The notes: a model not told the origin generated them from the sequence alone. 64,000 bases of DNA from Ptiloglossa arizonensis (GCF_051014685.1 NW_027478709.1:558001-622000); one strand, 5' to 3'; counted from the stretch's first letter, positions 38,724-52,711 are shown. Numbers and translations are program-made.

Positions 38724-40139
38724 ATGGCTGTGAAATCATCAAAATTTTCGCAAGTCTGATACTCGAAACCAATAACTACTATGGCGTAGGGCAAAAATAC
38801 ACATACCGTTGTAATGGGGCGAGTTTCTGCTTTCAGATGCAATAGGAAATTCTCGAGTTCGTCAATCCGTTCGCGAGATATGGAAGTTTGAAGTTAAGGA
38901 ATGATTGAGAAACCATCAAAATTTTCGCGAGTCTGATACTCGAAACCAATAACTACAAAGGCCTAGCGAAAAAATACACATACCGTTGTAATCGGGCGAG
39001 TTTCTAGTTTCACATGCAACAGGAAATTCTCGAGTTCGTCAATGCGTTCGCAAGATATGGGAGTTTGAAGTTAAGGAATGCGTGAGAAACCATCAAAATT
39101 TTCGCACGTCTGATACTCGAAACCATTAACTACTATGGCCTAGAGCAAAAATGCACATACCGTTGTAATCGGGCGAGTTTCTGCTTTCAGATGCAACAGG
39201 AATTTCTCGAGTTCGTCCATCCGTTCACGAGATATGGGAGTTTGAAGTTAAGGAATGGTTGAGAAACCATCAAAATTTTCGCTGGTCTGATACTCGAAAC
39301 CAATAACTGGAATGGCCTAGGGGAAAAGTACACACACCATTGTAATCGGGCTAGTTTCTACTTTCAGAGGCAACAGGAATTTCTCGAGTTCGTCAATCCG
39401 TTCGCGAGATATGGGAGTTTGAAGTTAAGGAATGGTTGAGAAACCATCGAAATTTACCGCAAGTCTGATACTCGAAACCAATAACTACTATGGCCTAGGG
39501 CAAAAATGTACATACCGTTTTAATCGGGCGAGATTCTGCTTTCAGATGCAACAGGAATTTCTCGAGTTCGTCAATCCGTTCGCGAGATATGGGAGTTTGA
39601 AGTTAAAGAATGGTTGAGAAACCATCAAAATTTTCGCTGCTCGAATACTCGAAACCAATAACTCCAAAGGCCTTGGGGGAAAATACACGTACCGTTGTAA
39701 TCGGGCGAGTTTCTACTTTCAGATGCAACAGGAATTTCTCGAGTTCGTCAATCCGTTCGCGAGATATGGGAGTTTGAAGTTAAGGAATGGTTGAGAAACC
39801 ATCAAAACTATCGCAAGTCTTATACTCGAAACCAACAACTGGAATGGCCTACGGGAAAAGTACACATACCATTGTAGTCGGGCGAGTTTCTATTTTCAGA
39901 TGCAACAGGAATTTCTCGAGTTCGCCAATCCGTTCGCGAGAAATGGGGGTTTGAATTTAAGGAATGGTTGAGAAACCATCAAAATTTTCGCAAGTCTGAT
40001 ACTCGAAACCGATAACTACAAAGCCTAGGGGAAAAATACACATACCGTTGTAATAGGGCGAGTTTCTACTTCCACATGCAACAGGAATTTCTCGAGTTCG
40101 TCAATGCGTTCGCGAGATATGGGAGTTTGAAGTTAAGGA
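38724..40139 (+). repeat. 8-monomer duplication, copy 1
   Basis: Recurs from 40140 with an offset of 1,416 bp (8 x 177). Markers are GGCTGTGAAATC, GTATGGCGTAGGG-type with AATGGGGCGAG, GGCCTAGCGAAAAAATAC, AATGCGTGAG, CATTAAC with GGCCTAGAGC, CAGAGGCAAC, and AAACCATCGAAATTTACCGC. Block D holds the same pair at about 54.28-56.7 kb, so this duplication is older than the C/D duplication. Confidence 0.87.
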
Positions 40140-41110
40140 ATGGCTGTGAAATCATCAAAATTTTCGCAAGTCTGATACTCGAAACCAATAACTACTATGG
40201 CGTAGGGCAAAAATACACATACCGTTGTAATGGGGCGAGTTTCTGCTTTCAGATGCAATAGGAAATTCTCGAGTTCATCAATCCGTTCGCGAGATATGGA
40301 AGTTTGAAGTTAAGGAATGATTGAGAAACCATCAAAATTTTCGCGAGTCTGATACTCGAAACCAATAACTACAAAGGCCTAGCGAAAAAATACACATACC
40401 GTTGTAATCGGGCGAGTTCCTAGTTTCACATGCAACAGGAAATTCTCGAGTTCGTCAATGCGTTCGCAAGATATGGGAGTTTGAAGTTAAGGAATGCGTG
40501 AGAAACCATCAAAATTTTCGCACGTCTGATACTCGAAACCATTAACTACTATGGCCTAGAGCAAAAATGCACATACCGTTGTAATCGGGCGAGTTTCTGC
40601 TTTCAGATGCAACAGGAATTTCTCGAGTTCGTCCATCCGTTCACGAGATATGGGAGTTTGAAGTTAAGGAATGGTTGAGAAACCATCAAAATTTTCGCTG
40701 GTCTGATACTCGAAACCAATAACTGGAATGGCCTAGGGGAAAAGTACACACACCATTGTAATCGGGCTAGTTTCTACTTTCAGAGGCAACAGGAATTTCT
40801 CGAGTTCGTCAATCCGTTCGCGAGATATGGGAGTTTGAAGTTAAGGAATGGTTGAGAAACCATCGAAATTTACCGCAAGTCTGATACTCGAAACCAATAA
40901 CTACTATGGCCTAGGGCAAAAATGTACATACCGTTTTAATCGGGCGAGATTCTGCTTTCAGATGCAACAGGAATTTCTCGAGTTCGTCAATCCGTTCGCG
41001 AGATATGGGAGTTTGAAGTTAAAGAATGGTTGAGAAACCATCAAAATTTTCGCTGCTCGAATACTCGAAACCAATAACTACAAAGGCCTTGGGGAAAAAT
41101 ACACGTACCG
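40140..41110 (+). repeat. 8-monomer duplication, copy 2 (partial)
   Basis: Partner of 38724-40139. It ends after the GGCCTTGGGG monomer, where GAGTTCCTCAATCC and GAAATGGGAATTTG appear instead of the CCTACGGG monomer of copy 1. Confidence 0.87.
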
Positions 41111-41379
41111 TTGTAATCGGGCGAGTTTCTACTTTCAGATGCAACAGGAATTTCTCGAGTTCCTCAATCCGTTCGCGAGAAATGGGAATTTGAAGTTAAG
41201 GAATGGTTGAGAAACCATCAAAATTTTCGCAAGTCTGATACTCGAAACCAATAACTACTATGGCCTAGGGCAAAAATGCACATACCGTTGTAACCCGGCG
41301 AGTTTCTGCTTTCAGATGCAATAGGAAATTCTCGAGTTCGTCAATCCGTTCGCGAGATATGTAAGTGTGAAGTTAAGGA

Positions 41380-41540
41380 ATGGTTGAGAAACCATCAAAA
41401 TTATCGCAAGTCTGATACTCGAAACCAATAACAATGCACATACCGTTGTAACCGGGCGAGTTTCTGCTTTCAGATGCAATAGGAAATTCTCGAGTTCGTC
41501 AATCCATTCGCGAGATATGGAAGTTTGATGTTAAGGAATG
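41380..41540 (+). repeat. Shortened monomer with a 19-bp deletion (block C)
   Basis: The text passes from CCAATAAC directly to AATGCACATACC at about 41432. Compared with neighbours it lacks 19 bases: TACTATGG, the CCTAGG palindrome and part of the following A-run. It is the largest internal deletion I saw in a monomer. The identical deletion at about 56988 in block D marks common descent. Confidence 0.88.
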
Positions 41541-44500
41541 ATTGAGGAACCATCAAAATTTTCGCTGGTCTGATACTCGAAACCAATAACTGGAATGGCC
41601 TAGGGGAAAAGTACACACACCATTGTATTCGGGCTAGTTTCTACTTTCAGAGGCAACAGGAATTTCTCGAGTTCGTCTATCCGTTCGCGAGATATGGGAG
41701 TTTGAAGTTAAGGAATGGTTGAGAAACCATCAAAATTATCGCTGGTCTGATACTCGAAACCAATAACTGGAATGGCCTAGGGGAAAGGTACACACACCAT
41801 TGTAATCGGGCTAGTTTCTACTTTCAGAGGCAACAGGAATTTCTCGAGTTCGTCAATCCGTTCGCGAGATATGGGAGTTTGAAGTTAAGGAATGGTTGAG
41901 AAACCATCAAAATTTTCGCAACTCTGATCCTCGAAACCTATAACTACAATGGCCTAGGGGAAAAATACACATATCGTTGTATTCGGGAGAGTTTCTACTT
42001 TCAGACGCAACAGGAATTTCTCGAGTTTGTCAATCCGTTCGCGAGATATGGAAGTTTGAAGATAAGGAATGGTTGAGAAACCATCAAAATTTTCGCAGGT
42101 CTGATACTCGAAACCAATAACTGGAATGGCCTAGGGGAAAAGTACACACACCATTCTAATCGGGCGAGTTTCTACTTTCAGATACAACAGGAATTTCTCG
42201 AGTTCGTCAATGCGTTCGCGAGATATGGGAGTTTGAAGTTAAGGAATGCTGGAGAAACCATCAAAATTTTCGCACGTCTGATACTCGAAACCAGTAACTA
42301 CAATTGCCTAGGGCAAAAATGCACACACCATTGTAAACGGGCTAGTTTCTACTTTCAGATGCAACAGGAATTTCTCGAGTTCGTCAATCCGTTCGCCAGA
42401 TATGGGAGTTTGAAGATAAGGAATCGTTGAGAAACCATCAAAATTTTCGCAGGTCTGATACTCGAAACCAATAACTGGAATGGCCTAGGGGAAAAGTACA
42501 CACACCATTCTAATCGGGCGAGTTTCTGCTTTCAGATGCAATAGGAAATTCTCGAGTTCGTCAATCCGTTCGCGAGATATGTAAGTGTGAAGTTAAGGAA
42601 TGGTTGAGAAACCATCAAAATTATCGCAAGTCTGATACTCGAAACCAACAACTGGAATGGCCTACGGGAAAAGTACACATACCATTGTAATCCGGCGAGT
42701 TTCTACTCTCAGATGTAACAGGAATATCTCGAGTTCGTCAATACGTTCGGGAGGCATGGGAGTTTGAAGTTAAGGAATGGTTGAGAAACCATCAAAATTT
42801 TCGCAAGTCTGATACTCGAAACCAATAACTACAATGGCTTATGGGAAAAATACACATACCGTTGTAATCGGGCGAGTTTCTGCTCTCACATGCAACAGGA
42901 ATTTCTCGAGTTCGCCAATCCGTTCGCGAGATATGGGAGTTTGAAGTTAAGGAATGGTTGAGAAACCATCAAAATTTTCGCAGGTCTGATACTCGAAACC
43001 AATAACAACTATGGCCTAGGGCAAAAATGCACATACATTTGTAATCGGGCGAGATTCTACATTCAGATGCAATAGGAACTTCTCGAGTTCGCCAATCCGT
43101 TCGCGAGGTATCGGAGTTTGAAGTTAAAGAATGGTTGAGAAACCATCAAAATTTTCGCAAATCTGATACTCGAAACCAATAACTACTATGGCCTAGGGCA
43201 AAAATGCACATACCGTTGTAACCGGGCGAGTTTCCGCTTTCAGATGCAATAGGAAATTCTCGAGTTCGTCAATCCGTTCGCGAGATATGGGAGTTTGAAG
43301 TTAAGGAATGGTTGAGATACCATCAAAATTTTCGCTGGTCGAATACTCGAAACAAATAACTGGAATGGCCAAGGGGAAAAGTACAAACACCATTGTAATC
43401 GGGCGGGTTTCTACTTTCCGATACAACAGGAATTTCTCGAGTTCGTCAATGCGTTCGCGAGATATGGGAGTTTGAAGTTAAGGAATGGCTGTGAAATCAT
43501 CAAAATTTTACCAAGTCTGATACTCGAAACCAATAACTACTATGGCCTAGGGCAAAAATACACATACCGTTGTAATCGGGCGAGTTTCTGCTTTCAGATG
43601 CTATAGGAAATTCTCGAGTTCGTCAATCCGTTAGCGAGATATGGAAGTTTGAAGTTAAGGAATGATTGAGAAACCATCAAAATTTTCGCGAGTCTGATAC
43701 TCGAAACATATAACTACAAAGGCCTAGCGGAAAAATACACATACCGTTGTAATCGGGCGAGTTTCTAGTTTCACATGCAACAGGAAATTCTCGAGTTCGT
43801 CAATGCGTTCGCAAGATATGGGAGTTTGAAGTTAAGGAATGCTTGAAGAACCATCAAAATTTTCGCACGGCTGATACTCGAAACCAGTAACTACTATGGC
43901 CTAGGGCAAAAATGCACATACCGATGTAATCGGGCGAGTTTCTGCTTTCAGATGCAACAGGAATTTCTCGAGTTCGTCAATCCGTTCACGAGATATGGGA
44001 GTTTGAAGTTAAGGAACGGTTGAGAAACCATCAAAATTTTCGCCGGTCTGATACTCGAAACCAATAACTGGAATGGCCTAGGGGAAAAGTACACACACCA
44101 TTGTAATCGGGCTAGTTTCTACTTTCAGAGGCAACAGGAATTTCTCGAGTTCGTAAATCCGTTCGCGAGATATGGGAGTTTGAAGTTAAGGAATGGTTGA
44201 GAAACCATCGAAATTTACCGCAAGTCTGATACTCGAAACCAATAACTACTATGGCCTAGGGCAAAAATGTACATACCGTTTTAATCGGGCGAGATTCTGC
44301 TTTCAGATGCAACAGGAATTTCTCGAGTTCGTCAATCCGTTCACGAGATATGGGAGTTTGAAGTTAAGGAATGGTTGAGAAACCATCAAAATTTTCGCTG
44401 GTCTGATACTCGAAACCAATAACTGGAATGGCCTAGGGGAAAAGTACACACACCATTGTAATCGGGATAGTTTCTACTTCCACATGCAACAGGAATTTCT

Positions 44501-44660
44501 CGAGTTCGTCAATCCGTTCGCGAGATATGGGAGTTTGAAGTTAAAGAATGGTTGAGAAACCATCAAAATTTTCGCTGGTCGAATACTCGAAACCAATAAC
44601 TACAAAGGCCTTGGGGAAAAATACACGTACTGTTGTAATCGGGCGAGTTTCTACTTTCAG

Positions 44661-46270
44661 ATGCAACAGGAATTTCTCGAGTTCGTCAATCCGTTCGCGA
44701 GAAATGGGAATTTGAAGTTAAGGAATGGTAGAGAAACCATAAAAATTTTCGCAAGTCTGATACTCAAAACCAATAACTACTATGGCCTAGGGCAAAAATG
44801 CACATACCGTTGTAACCGGGCGAGTTTCCGCTTTCAGATGCAATAGGAAATTCTCGAGTTCGTCAATCCGTTCGCGAGATATGTAAGTGTGAAGTTAAGG
44901 AATGGTTGAGAAACCATCAAAATTATCGCAAGTCTGATACTCGAAACCAATAACTACAATTGCCTAGGGGAAAAATACACATACCATTGTAATCGGGCGA
45001 GTTTCTACTTTCAGATGCAACAGGAATATCTCGAGTTCGTCAATCCGTTCGCGAGATATGGGAGATTGAAGTTAAGGAATGGTAGAGAAACCATAAAAAT
45101 TTTCGCAAGTCTGATACTCGAAACCAATAACTACTATGGCCTAGGGCAAAAATGCACATACCGTTGTAACCGGGCGAGTTTCCGCATTCAGATGCAATGG
45201 GAAATTCTCGAGTTCGTCAATCCGTTCGCGAGATATGTAAGTGTGAAGTTAAGGAATGGTTGAGAAACCATCAAAATTATCGCAAGTCTGATACTCGAAA
45301 CCAATAACTACAATTGCCTAGGGGAAAAATACACATACCATTGTAATCGGGCGAGTTTCTACTTTCAGATGCAACAGGAATTTCTCGAGTTCGTCAATCC
45401 GTTCGCGAGATATGGGAGATTGAAGTTAAGGAATGGTTGAGAAACCATCAAAATTTTCGCTGGACGAATACTCGAAACCAATAACTGGAATGGCCTAGGG
45501 GAAAAGTACAAACACCACTGTAATCGGGCTGGTTTCTACTTTCAGACACAACAGGAATTTCTCGAGTTCGTCAATGCGTTCGCGAGGTATGGGAGTTTGA
45601 AGTTAAGGAATGGCTGAGAAATCATCAAAATTTTCGCAAGTCTGATACTCGAATCCAATAACTACAATGGACTAGGGGAAAAGTACACACACCATTGTAA
45701 TCGGGATAGTTTCTACTTCCACATGCAACAGGAATTTCTCGAGTTCGTCAATCCGTTCGCGAGATATGGGAGATTGAAGTTAAGGAATGGTTGAGAAACC
45801 ATCAAAATTTTCGCTGGACGAATACTCGAAACCAATAACTGGAATGGCCTAGGGGAAAAATACACATACCGTTGTAATCGGGCGAGTTTCTACTTTCAGA
45901 TGCAACACGAATTTCTCGAGTTCGTCAATCCGTTCGCGAGATATGGGAGTTTGAAGTTATGGAATGGCTGAGAAATCATCAAAATTTTCGCAAGTCTGAT
46001 ACTCGAATCCAATAACTACTGTGGCCTAGGGCAAAAATACACATACCGTTGTAATCGGGCGAGTTTCTGCTTTCCGATGCAATAGGAATTTCTCGAGTTC
46101 GTCAATCCGTTCGCGAGATGTGTAAGTGTCAAGTTAAGGAATGGTTGAGAAACCATCAAAATTTTCGCAATTCTGATTCTCGAAACCAATAACTACAAAG
46201 GCATAGCGGAAAAATACACATACCGTTGTAATCGGGCGAGTTTCTACTTTCACATGCAACAGGAATTTCT
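44661..46270 (+). repeat. 16-monomer duplication, copy 1
   Basis: About nine monomers recur at 47492-49101 with an offset of 2,831 bp (16 x 177 minus 1). Markers are GAAATGGGAATTTG, GGTAGAGAAACCATAAAAATT, TGTAACCGGGCG, GTAAGTGTGAAG, GGAGATTGAAG, CGCTGGACGAATACTCG, CAACACGAATTTC and TACTGTGGC. Confidence 0.86.
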
Positions 46271-47491
46271 CGAGTTCGTCTATCCGTTCGCGAGATATGG
46301 GAGTTTGAAGTTAAGGAATGCTTGAGGAACCATCAAAATTTTCGCAAGTCTGGTACTCGAATCCAATAACTATAATGGCCTAGGGCAAAAATACACATAC
46401 CGTTGTAATCGGGCGAGTTTCTGCTTTCAGATGCAATAGGAAATTCCCGAGTTCGTCAATCCGTTCGCGAGATATGTAAGTGTGAAGTTAAGGAATGGTT
46501 GTGAAACCATCAAAATTTTCGCAACTCTGATCCTCGAAACCTATAACTACAATGGCCTAGGGCAAAAATGCACACACCATTGTAATCGGGCTAGTTTCTA
46601 CTTTCAGATGCAACAGGAATTTCTCGAGTTCGTCAATCCGTTCGCAAGATGTGGGAGTTTGAAGATAAGGAATGGTTGAGAAACCATCAAAATTTTCGCA
46701 GGTCTGATACTCGAAACCAATAACTGGAATGGCCTAGGGGAAAGTACACACACCATTCTAATCGGGCGAGTTTCTGCTTTCAGATGCAATAGGAAATTCT
46801 CGAGTTCGTCAATCCGTTCGCGAGATATGTAAGTGTGAAGTTAAGGAGTGGTTGAGAAACCAACAAAATTATCGCAAGTCTGATACTCGAAACCAACAAC
46901 TGGAATGGCCTACGGGAAAAGTACACATACCATTGTAATCGGGCGAGTTTCTACTCTCAGATGCAACAGGAATATCTCGAGATCGTCAATCCGTTCGCGA
47001 GGCGCGGGAGTTTGAAGTTAAGGAATGGTTGAGAAACCATCAAAATTTTCGCAAGTCTGATACTCGAAACCAATAACAACTATGGCCTAGGGCAAAAATG
47101 CACATACCGTTGTAACCGGGCGAGTTTCTGCTTTCAGGTGCAATAGGAAATTCTCGAGTTCCCCAATCCGTTCGCGAGATATGTAAGTGTGAAGTTAAGG
47201 AATGGTTGAGAAACCATCAAAATTATCGCAAGTCTGATACTCGAAACCAACACCTGGAATGGCCTACGGGAAAAGTACACATACCATTGTAATCGGGCGA
47301 GTTTCTATTTTCAGATGCAACAGGAATTTCTCGAGTTCGTCAATCGGTTCGCGAGAAATGGGAGTTTGAATTTAAGGAATGGTTGAGAAACCATCAAAAT
47401 ATTCGCAAGTCTGATACTCGAAACCAATAACTACAATGGCCTAGGGGAAAGATACACATACCGTTGTAATCGGGCGAGTTTCTACTTTCAG

Positions 47492-49101
47492 ATGCAACAG
47501 GAATTTCTCGAGTTCGTCAATCCGTTCGCGAGAAATGGGAATTTGAAGTTAAGGAATGGTAGAGAAACCATAAAAATTTTCGCAAGTCTGATACTCGAAA
47601 CCAATAACTACTATGGCCTAGGGCAAAAATGCACATACCGTTGTAACCGGGCGAGTTTCCGCTTTCAGATGCAATAGGAAATTCTCGAGTTCGTCAATCC
47701 GTTCGCGAGATATGTAAGTGTGAAGTTAAGGAATGGTTGAGAAACCATCAAAATTATCGCAAGTCTGATACTCGAAACCAATAACTACAATTGCCTAGGG
47801 GAAAAATACACATACCATTGTAATCGGGCGAGTTTCTACTTTCAGATGCAACAGGAATTTCTCGAGTTCGTCAATCCGTTCGCGAGATATGGGAGATTGA
47901 AGTTAAGGAATGGTAGAGAAACCATAAAAATTTTCGCAAGTCTGATACTCGAAACCAATAACTACTATGGCCTAGGGCAAAAATGCACATACCGTTGTAA
48001 CCGGGCGAGTTTCCGCTTTCAGATGCAATAGGAAATTCTCGAGTTCGTCAATCCGTTCGCGAGATATGTAAGTGTTAAGTTAAGGAATGGTTGAGAAACC
48101 ATCAAAATTATCGCAAGTCTGATACTCGAAACCAATAACTACAATTGCCTAGGGGAAAAATACACATACCATTGTAATCGGGCGAGTTTCTACTTTCAGA
48201 TGCAACAGGAATTTCTCGAGTTCGTCAATCCGTTCGCGAGATATGGGAGATTGAAGTTAAGGAATGGTTGAGAAACCATCAAAATTTTCGCTGGACGAAT
48301 ACTCGAAACCAATAACTGGAATGGCCTAGGGGAAAAGTACAAACACCATTGTAATCGGGCGGGTTTCTACTTTCAGACACAACAGGAATTTCTCGAGTTC
48401 GTCAATGCGTTCGCGAGGTATGGGAGTTTGAAGTTAAGGAATGGCTGAGAAATCATCAAAATTTTCGCAAGTCTGATACTCGAATCCAATAACTACTATG
48501 GCCTAGGGAAAAGTACACACACCATTGTAATCGGGATAGTTTCTACTTCCACATGCAACAGGAATTTCTCGAGTTCGTCAATCCGTTCGCGAGATATGGG
48601 AGATTGAAGTTAAGGAATGGTTGAGAAACCATCAAAATTTTCGCTGGACGAATACTCGAAACCAATAACTGGAATGGCCTAGGGGAAAAATACACATACC
48701 GTTGTAATCGGGCGAGTTTCTACTTTCAGATGCAACACGAATTTCTCGAGTTCGTCAATCCGTTCGCGAGATATGGGAGTTTGAAGTTATGGAATGGCTG
48801 AGAAATCATCAAAATTTTCGCAAGTCTGATACTCGAATCCAATAACTACTGTGGCGTAGGGCAAAAATACACATACCGTTGTAATCGGGCGAGTTTCTGC
48901 TTTCCGATGCAATAGGAATTTCTCGAGTTCGTCAATCCGTTCGCGAGATGTGTAAGTGTCAAGTTAAGGAATGGTTGAGAAACCATCAAAATTTTCGCAA
49001 GTCTGATTCTCGAAACCAATAACTACAAAGGCATAGCGGAAAAATACACATACCGTTGTAATCGGGCGAGTTTCTACTTTCAGATGCAACAGGAATTTCT
49101 C
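47492..49101 (+). repeat. 16-monomer duplication, copy 2
   Basis: Partner of 44661-46270. Small differences are visible: GTGGCGTAGGG near 48850 against GTGGCCTAGGG near 46021, and CACCATTG near 48347 against CACCACTG near 45516. Block D carries the copy-2 version intact near its end (62340-63939). Confidence 0.86.
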
Positions 49102-50411
49102 GAGTTCGTAGATCCGTTCGCGAGATATGGGAGTTTGAAGTTAAGGAATGGTTGAGAAACCATCAAAACTATCGCAAGTCTGATACTCGAAACCAACAAC
49201 TGGAATGGCCTACGGGAAAAGTACACATACCATTGTAATCGGGCGAGTTTCTATTTTCAGATGCAACAGGAATTTCTCGATTTCGTCAATCCGTTCGCGA
49301 GAAATGGGGGTTTGAATTTAAGGAATGGTTGAGAAACCATCAAAATTTTCGCAAGTCTGATACTCGAAACCGATAACTACAAAGGCCTAGGGGAAAAATA
49401 CACATACCGTTGTAATCGGGCGAGTTTTCACTTCCACATGCAACAGGAATTTCTCGAGTTCGTCAATCCGTTCGCGAGATATGGGAGTTTGAAGTTAATG
49501 AATGATTGAGATACCATCAAAATTTTCGCTGGTCGAATACTCGAAACCAATAACTGGAATGGCCAAGGGGAAAAGTACAAACACCATTGTAATCGGGCGG
49601 GTTTCTACTTTCAGATACAACAGGAATTTCTCGAGTTCGTCAATGCGTTCGCGAGATATGGGAGTTTGAAGTTAAGGAATGGCTGTGAAATCATCAAAAT
49701 TTTCGCAAGTCTGATACTCGAAACCAATAACTACAATGGCCTAGGGGAAAAATACACATACCGTTGTAATCGGGCGAGTTTCTACTTTCAGATGCAACAG
49801 GAATTTCTCGAGTTCGTCGATCCGTTCGCGAGATATGGGAGTTTGAAGTTAAGGAATGGTTGAGAAACCATCAAAACTATCGCAAGTCTGATACTCGAAA
49901 CCAACAACTGGAATGGCCTACGGGAAAAGTACACATACCATTGTAATCGGGCGAGTTTCTATTTTCAGATGCAACAGGAATTTCTCGAGTTCGTCAATCC
50001 GTTCGCGAGAAATGGGGGTTTGAATTTAAGGAATGGTTGAGAAACCATCAAAATTTTCGCAAGTCTGATACTCGAAACCGATAACTACAAAGGCCTAGGG
50101 GAAAAATACACATACCGTTGTAATCGGGCGAGTTTTCACTTCCACATGCAACAGGAATTTCTCGAGTTCGTCAATCCGTTCGCGAGATATGGGAGTTTGA
50201 AGTTAATGAATGATTGAGATACCATCAAAATTTTCGCTGGTCGAATACTCGAAACCAATAACTGGAATGGCCAAGGGGAAAAGTACAAACACCATTGTAA
50301 TCGGGCGGGTTTCTACTTTCAGATACAACAGGAATTTCTCGAGTTCGTCAATGCGTTCGCGAGATATGGGAGTTTGAAGTTAAGGAATGGCTGTGAAATC
50401 ATCAAAATTTT
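48112..50411 (+). repeat. 13-monomer tandem duplication, copy 1
   Basis: This 2,300-bp unit (13 x 177 minus 1) is followed immediately by a second copy at 50412-52711. It runs from the CAATTGCC monomer through GGAGATTGAAG, TACTGTGGCGTAGGG, GTAGATCC, CCTACGGG, ACCGATAAC and GGCTGTGAAATC monomers. It spans the seam between block C and block D, so it arose after that seam existed. Confidence 0.88.
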
Positions 50412-52711
50412 CGCAAGTCTGATACTCGAAACCAATAACTACAATTGCCTAGGGGAAAAATACACATACCATTGTAATCGGGCGAGTTTCTACTTTCAGA
50501 TGCAACAGGAATTTCTCGAGTTCGTCAATCCGTTCGCGAGATATGGGAGATTGAAGTTAAGGAATGGTTGAGAAACCATCAAAATTTTCGCTGGACGAAT
50601 ACTCGAAACCAATAACTGGAATGGCCTAGGGGAAAAGTACAAACACCATTGTAATCGGGCGGGTTTCTACTTTCAGACACAACAGGAATTTCTCGAGTTC
50701 GTCAATGCGTTCGCGAGGTATGGGAGTTTGAAGTTAAGGAATGGCTGAGAAATCATCAAAATTTTCGCAAGTCTGATACTCGAATCCAATAACTACTATG
50801 GCCTAGGGAAAAGTACACACACCATTGTAATCGGGATAGTTTCTACTTCCACATGCAACAGGAATTTCTCGAGTTCGTCAATCCGTTCGCGAGATATGGG
50901 AGATTGAAGTTAAGGAATGGTTGAGAAACCATCAAAATTTTCGCTGGACGAATACTCGAAACCAATAACTGGAATGGCCTAGGGGAAAAATACACATACC
51001 GTTGTAATCGGGCGAGTTTCTACTTTCAGATGCAACACGAATTTCTCGAGTTCGTCAATCCGTTCGCGAGATATGGGAGTTTGAAGTTATGGAATGGCTG
51101 AGAAATCATCAAAATTTTCGCAAGTCTGATACTCGAATCCAATAACTACTGTGGCGTAGGGCAAAAATACACATACCGTTGTAATCGGGCGAGTTTCTGC
51201 TTTCCGATGCAATAGGAATTTCTCGAGTTCGTCAATCCGTTCGCGAGATGTGTAAGTGTCAAGTTAAGGAATGGTTGAGAAACCATCAAAATTTTCGCAA
51301 GTCTGATTCTCGAAACCAATAACTACAAAGGCATAGCGGAAAAATACACATACCGTTGTAATCGGGCGAGTTTCTACTTTCAGATGCAACAGGAATTTCT
51401 CGAGTTCGTAGATCCGTTCGCGAGATATGGGAGTTTGAAGTTAAGGAATGGTTGAGAAACCATCAAAACTATCGCAAGTCTGATACTCGAAACCAACAAC
51501 TGGAATGGCCTACGGGAAAAGTACACATACCATTGTAATCGGGCGAGTTTCTATTTTCAGATGCAACAGGAATTTCTCGATTTCGTCAATCCGTTCGCGA
51601 GAAATGGGGGTTTGAATTTAAGGAATGGTTGAGAAACCATCAAAATTTTCGCAAGTCTGATACTCGAAACCGATAACTACAAAGGCCTAGGGGAAAAATA
51701 CACATACCGTTGTAATCGGGCGAGTTTTCACTTCCACATGCAACAGGAATTTCTCGAGTTCGTCAATCCGTTCGCGAGATATGGGAGTTTGAAGTTAATG
51801 AATGATTGAGATACCATCAAAATTTTCGCTGGTCGAATACTCGAAACCAATAACTGGAATGGCCAAGGGGAAAAGTACAAACACCATTGTAATCGGGCGG
51901 GTTTCTACTTTCAGATACAACAGGAATTTCTCGAGTTCGTCAATGCGTTCGCGAGATATGGGAGTTTGAAGTTAAGGAATGGCTGTGAAATCATCAAAAT
52001 TTTCGCAAGTCTGATACTCGAAACCAATAACTACAATGGCCTAGGGGAAAAATACACATACCGTTGTAATCGGGCGAGTTTCTACTTTCAGATGCAACAG
52101 GAATTTCTCGAGTTCGTCGATCCGTTCGCGAGATATGGGAGTTTGAAGTTAAGGAATGGTTGAGAAACCATCAAAACTATCGCAAGTCTGATACTCGAAA
52201 CCAACAACTGGAATGGCCTACGGGAAAAGTACACATACCATTGTAATCGGGCGAGTTTCTATTTTCAGATGCAACAGGAATTTCTCGAGTTCGTCAATCC
52301 GTTCGCGAGAAATGGGGGTTTGAATTTGAGGAATGGTTGAGAAACCATCAAAATTTTCGCAAGTCTGATACTCGAAACCGATAACTACAAAGGCCTAGGG
52401 GAAAAATACACATACCGTTGTAATCGGGCGAGTTTTCACTTCCACATGCAACAGGAATTTCTCGAGTTCGTCAATCCGTTCGCGAGATATGGGAGTTTGA
52501 AGTTAATGAATGATTGAGATACCATCAAAATTTTCGCTGGTCGAATACTCGAAACCAATAACTGGAATGGCCAAGGGGAAAAGTACAAACACCATTGTAA
52601 TCGGGCGGGTTTCTACTTTCAGATACAACAGGAATTTCTCGAGTTCGTCAATGCGTTCGCGAGATATGGGAGTTTGAAGTTAAGGAATGGCTGTGAAATC
52701 ATCAAAATTTT
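50412..52711 (+). repeat. 13-monomer tandem duplication, copy 2
   Basis: Second copy of the 2,300-bp unit. At its start a chimeric monomer joins the GGCTGTGAAATC type (left) to the CAATTGCC type (right), as a crossover inside GCAAGTCTGATACTCGAAAC would do. At its end the sequence returns to the block C order (GTATGGCG-type monomer at about 52741, equal to 37185). One substitution between copies is GAATTTGAGG near 52325 against GAATTTAAGG. Confidence 0.88.

Larger units (their letters stand above)
35850..49091 (+). repeat. Giant HOR block C (about 13.3 kb, 75 monomers)
   Basis: The unit beginning near the GTCGATCCG monomer at about 35850 restarts at about 49106, an offset of 13,256 bp, close to 75 monomers. 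The rest of the block recurs in D with offsets of 15,556 bp (35.9-41.9 kb), 15,733 bp (about 42-44.9 kb) and 14,848 bp (about 45.9-49.09 kb). I noticed about a dozen substitutions between the copies, for example GGCCGTG at 37131 against GGCTGTG, CATGCC near 37741 against CATACC, and TGTAAACGGG near 42334 against TGTAATCGGG. The copies are therefore very close. Confidence 0.9.

Noticed and set aside
45015..45263. Plus-strand open frames of 60-87 codons starting at the ATGCAACAGG segment (for example here, 8507, 60394)
   Set aside because: The frame is usually closed by TGA in GGTTGAGAA or TAG in CAATAGG. Where those bases vary (GGTAGAGAA, GGCTGTGAA, CAACAGG) it opens by chance. Roughly two stop positions per 59 codons is near random expectation, so there is no sign of coding constraint.
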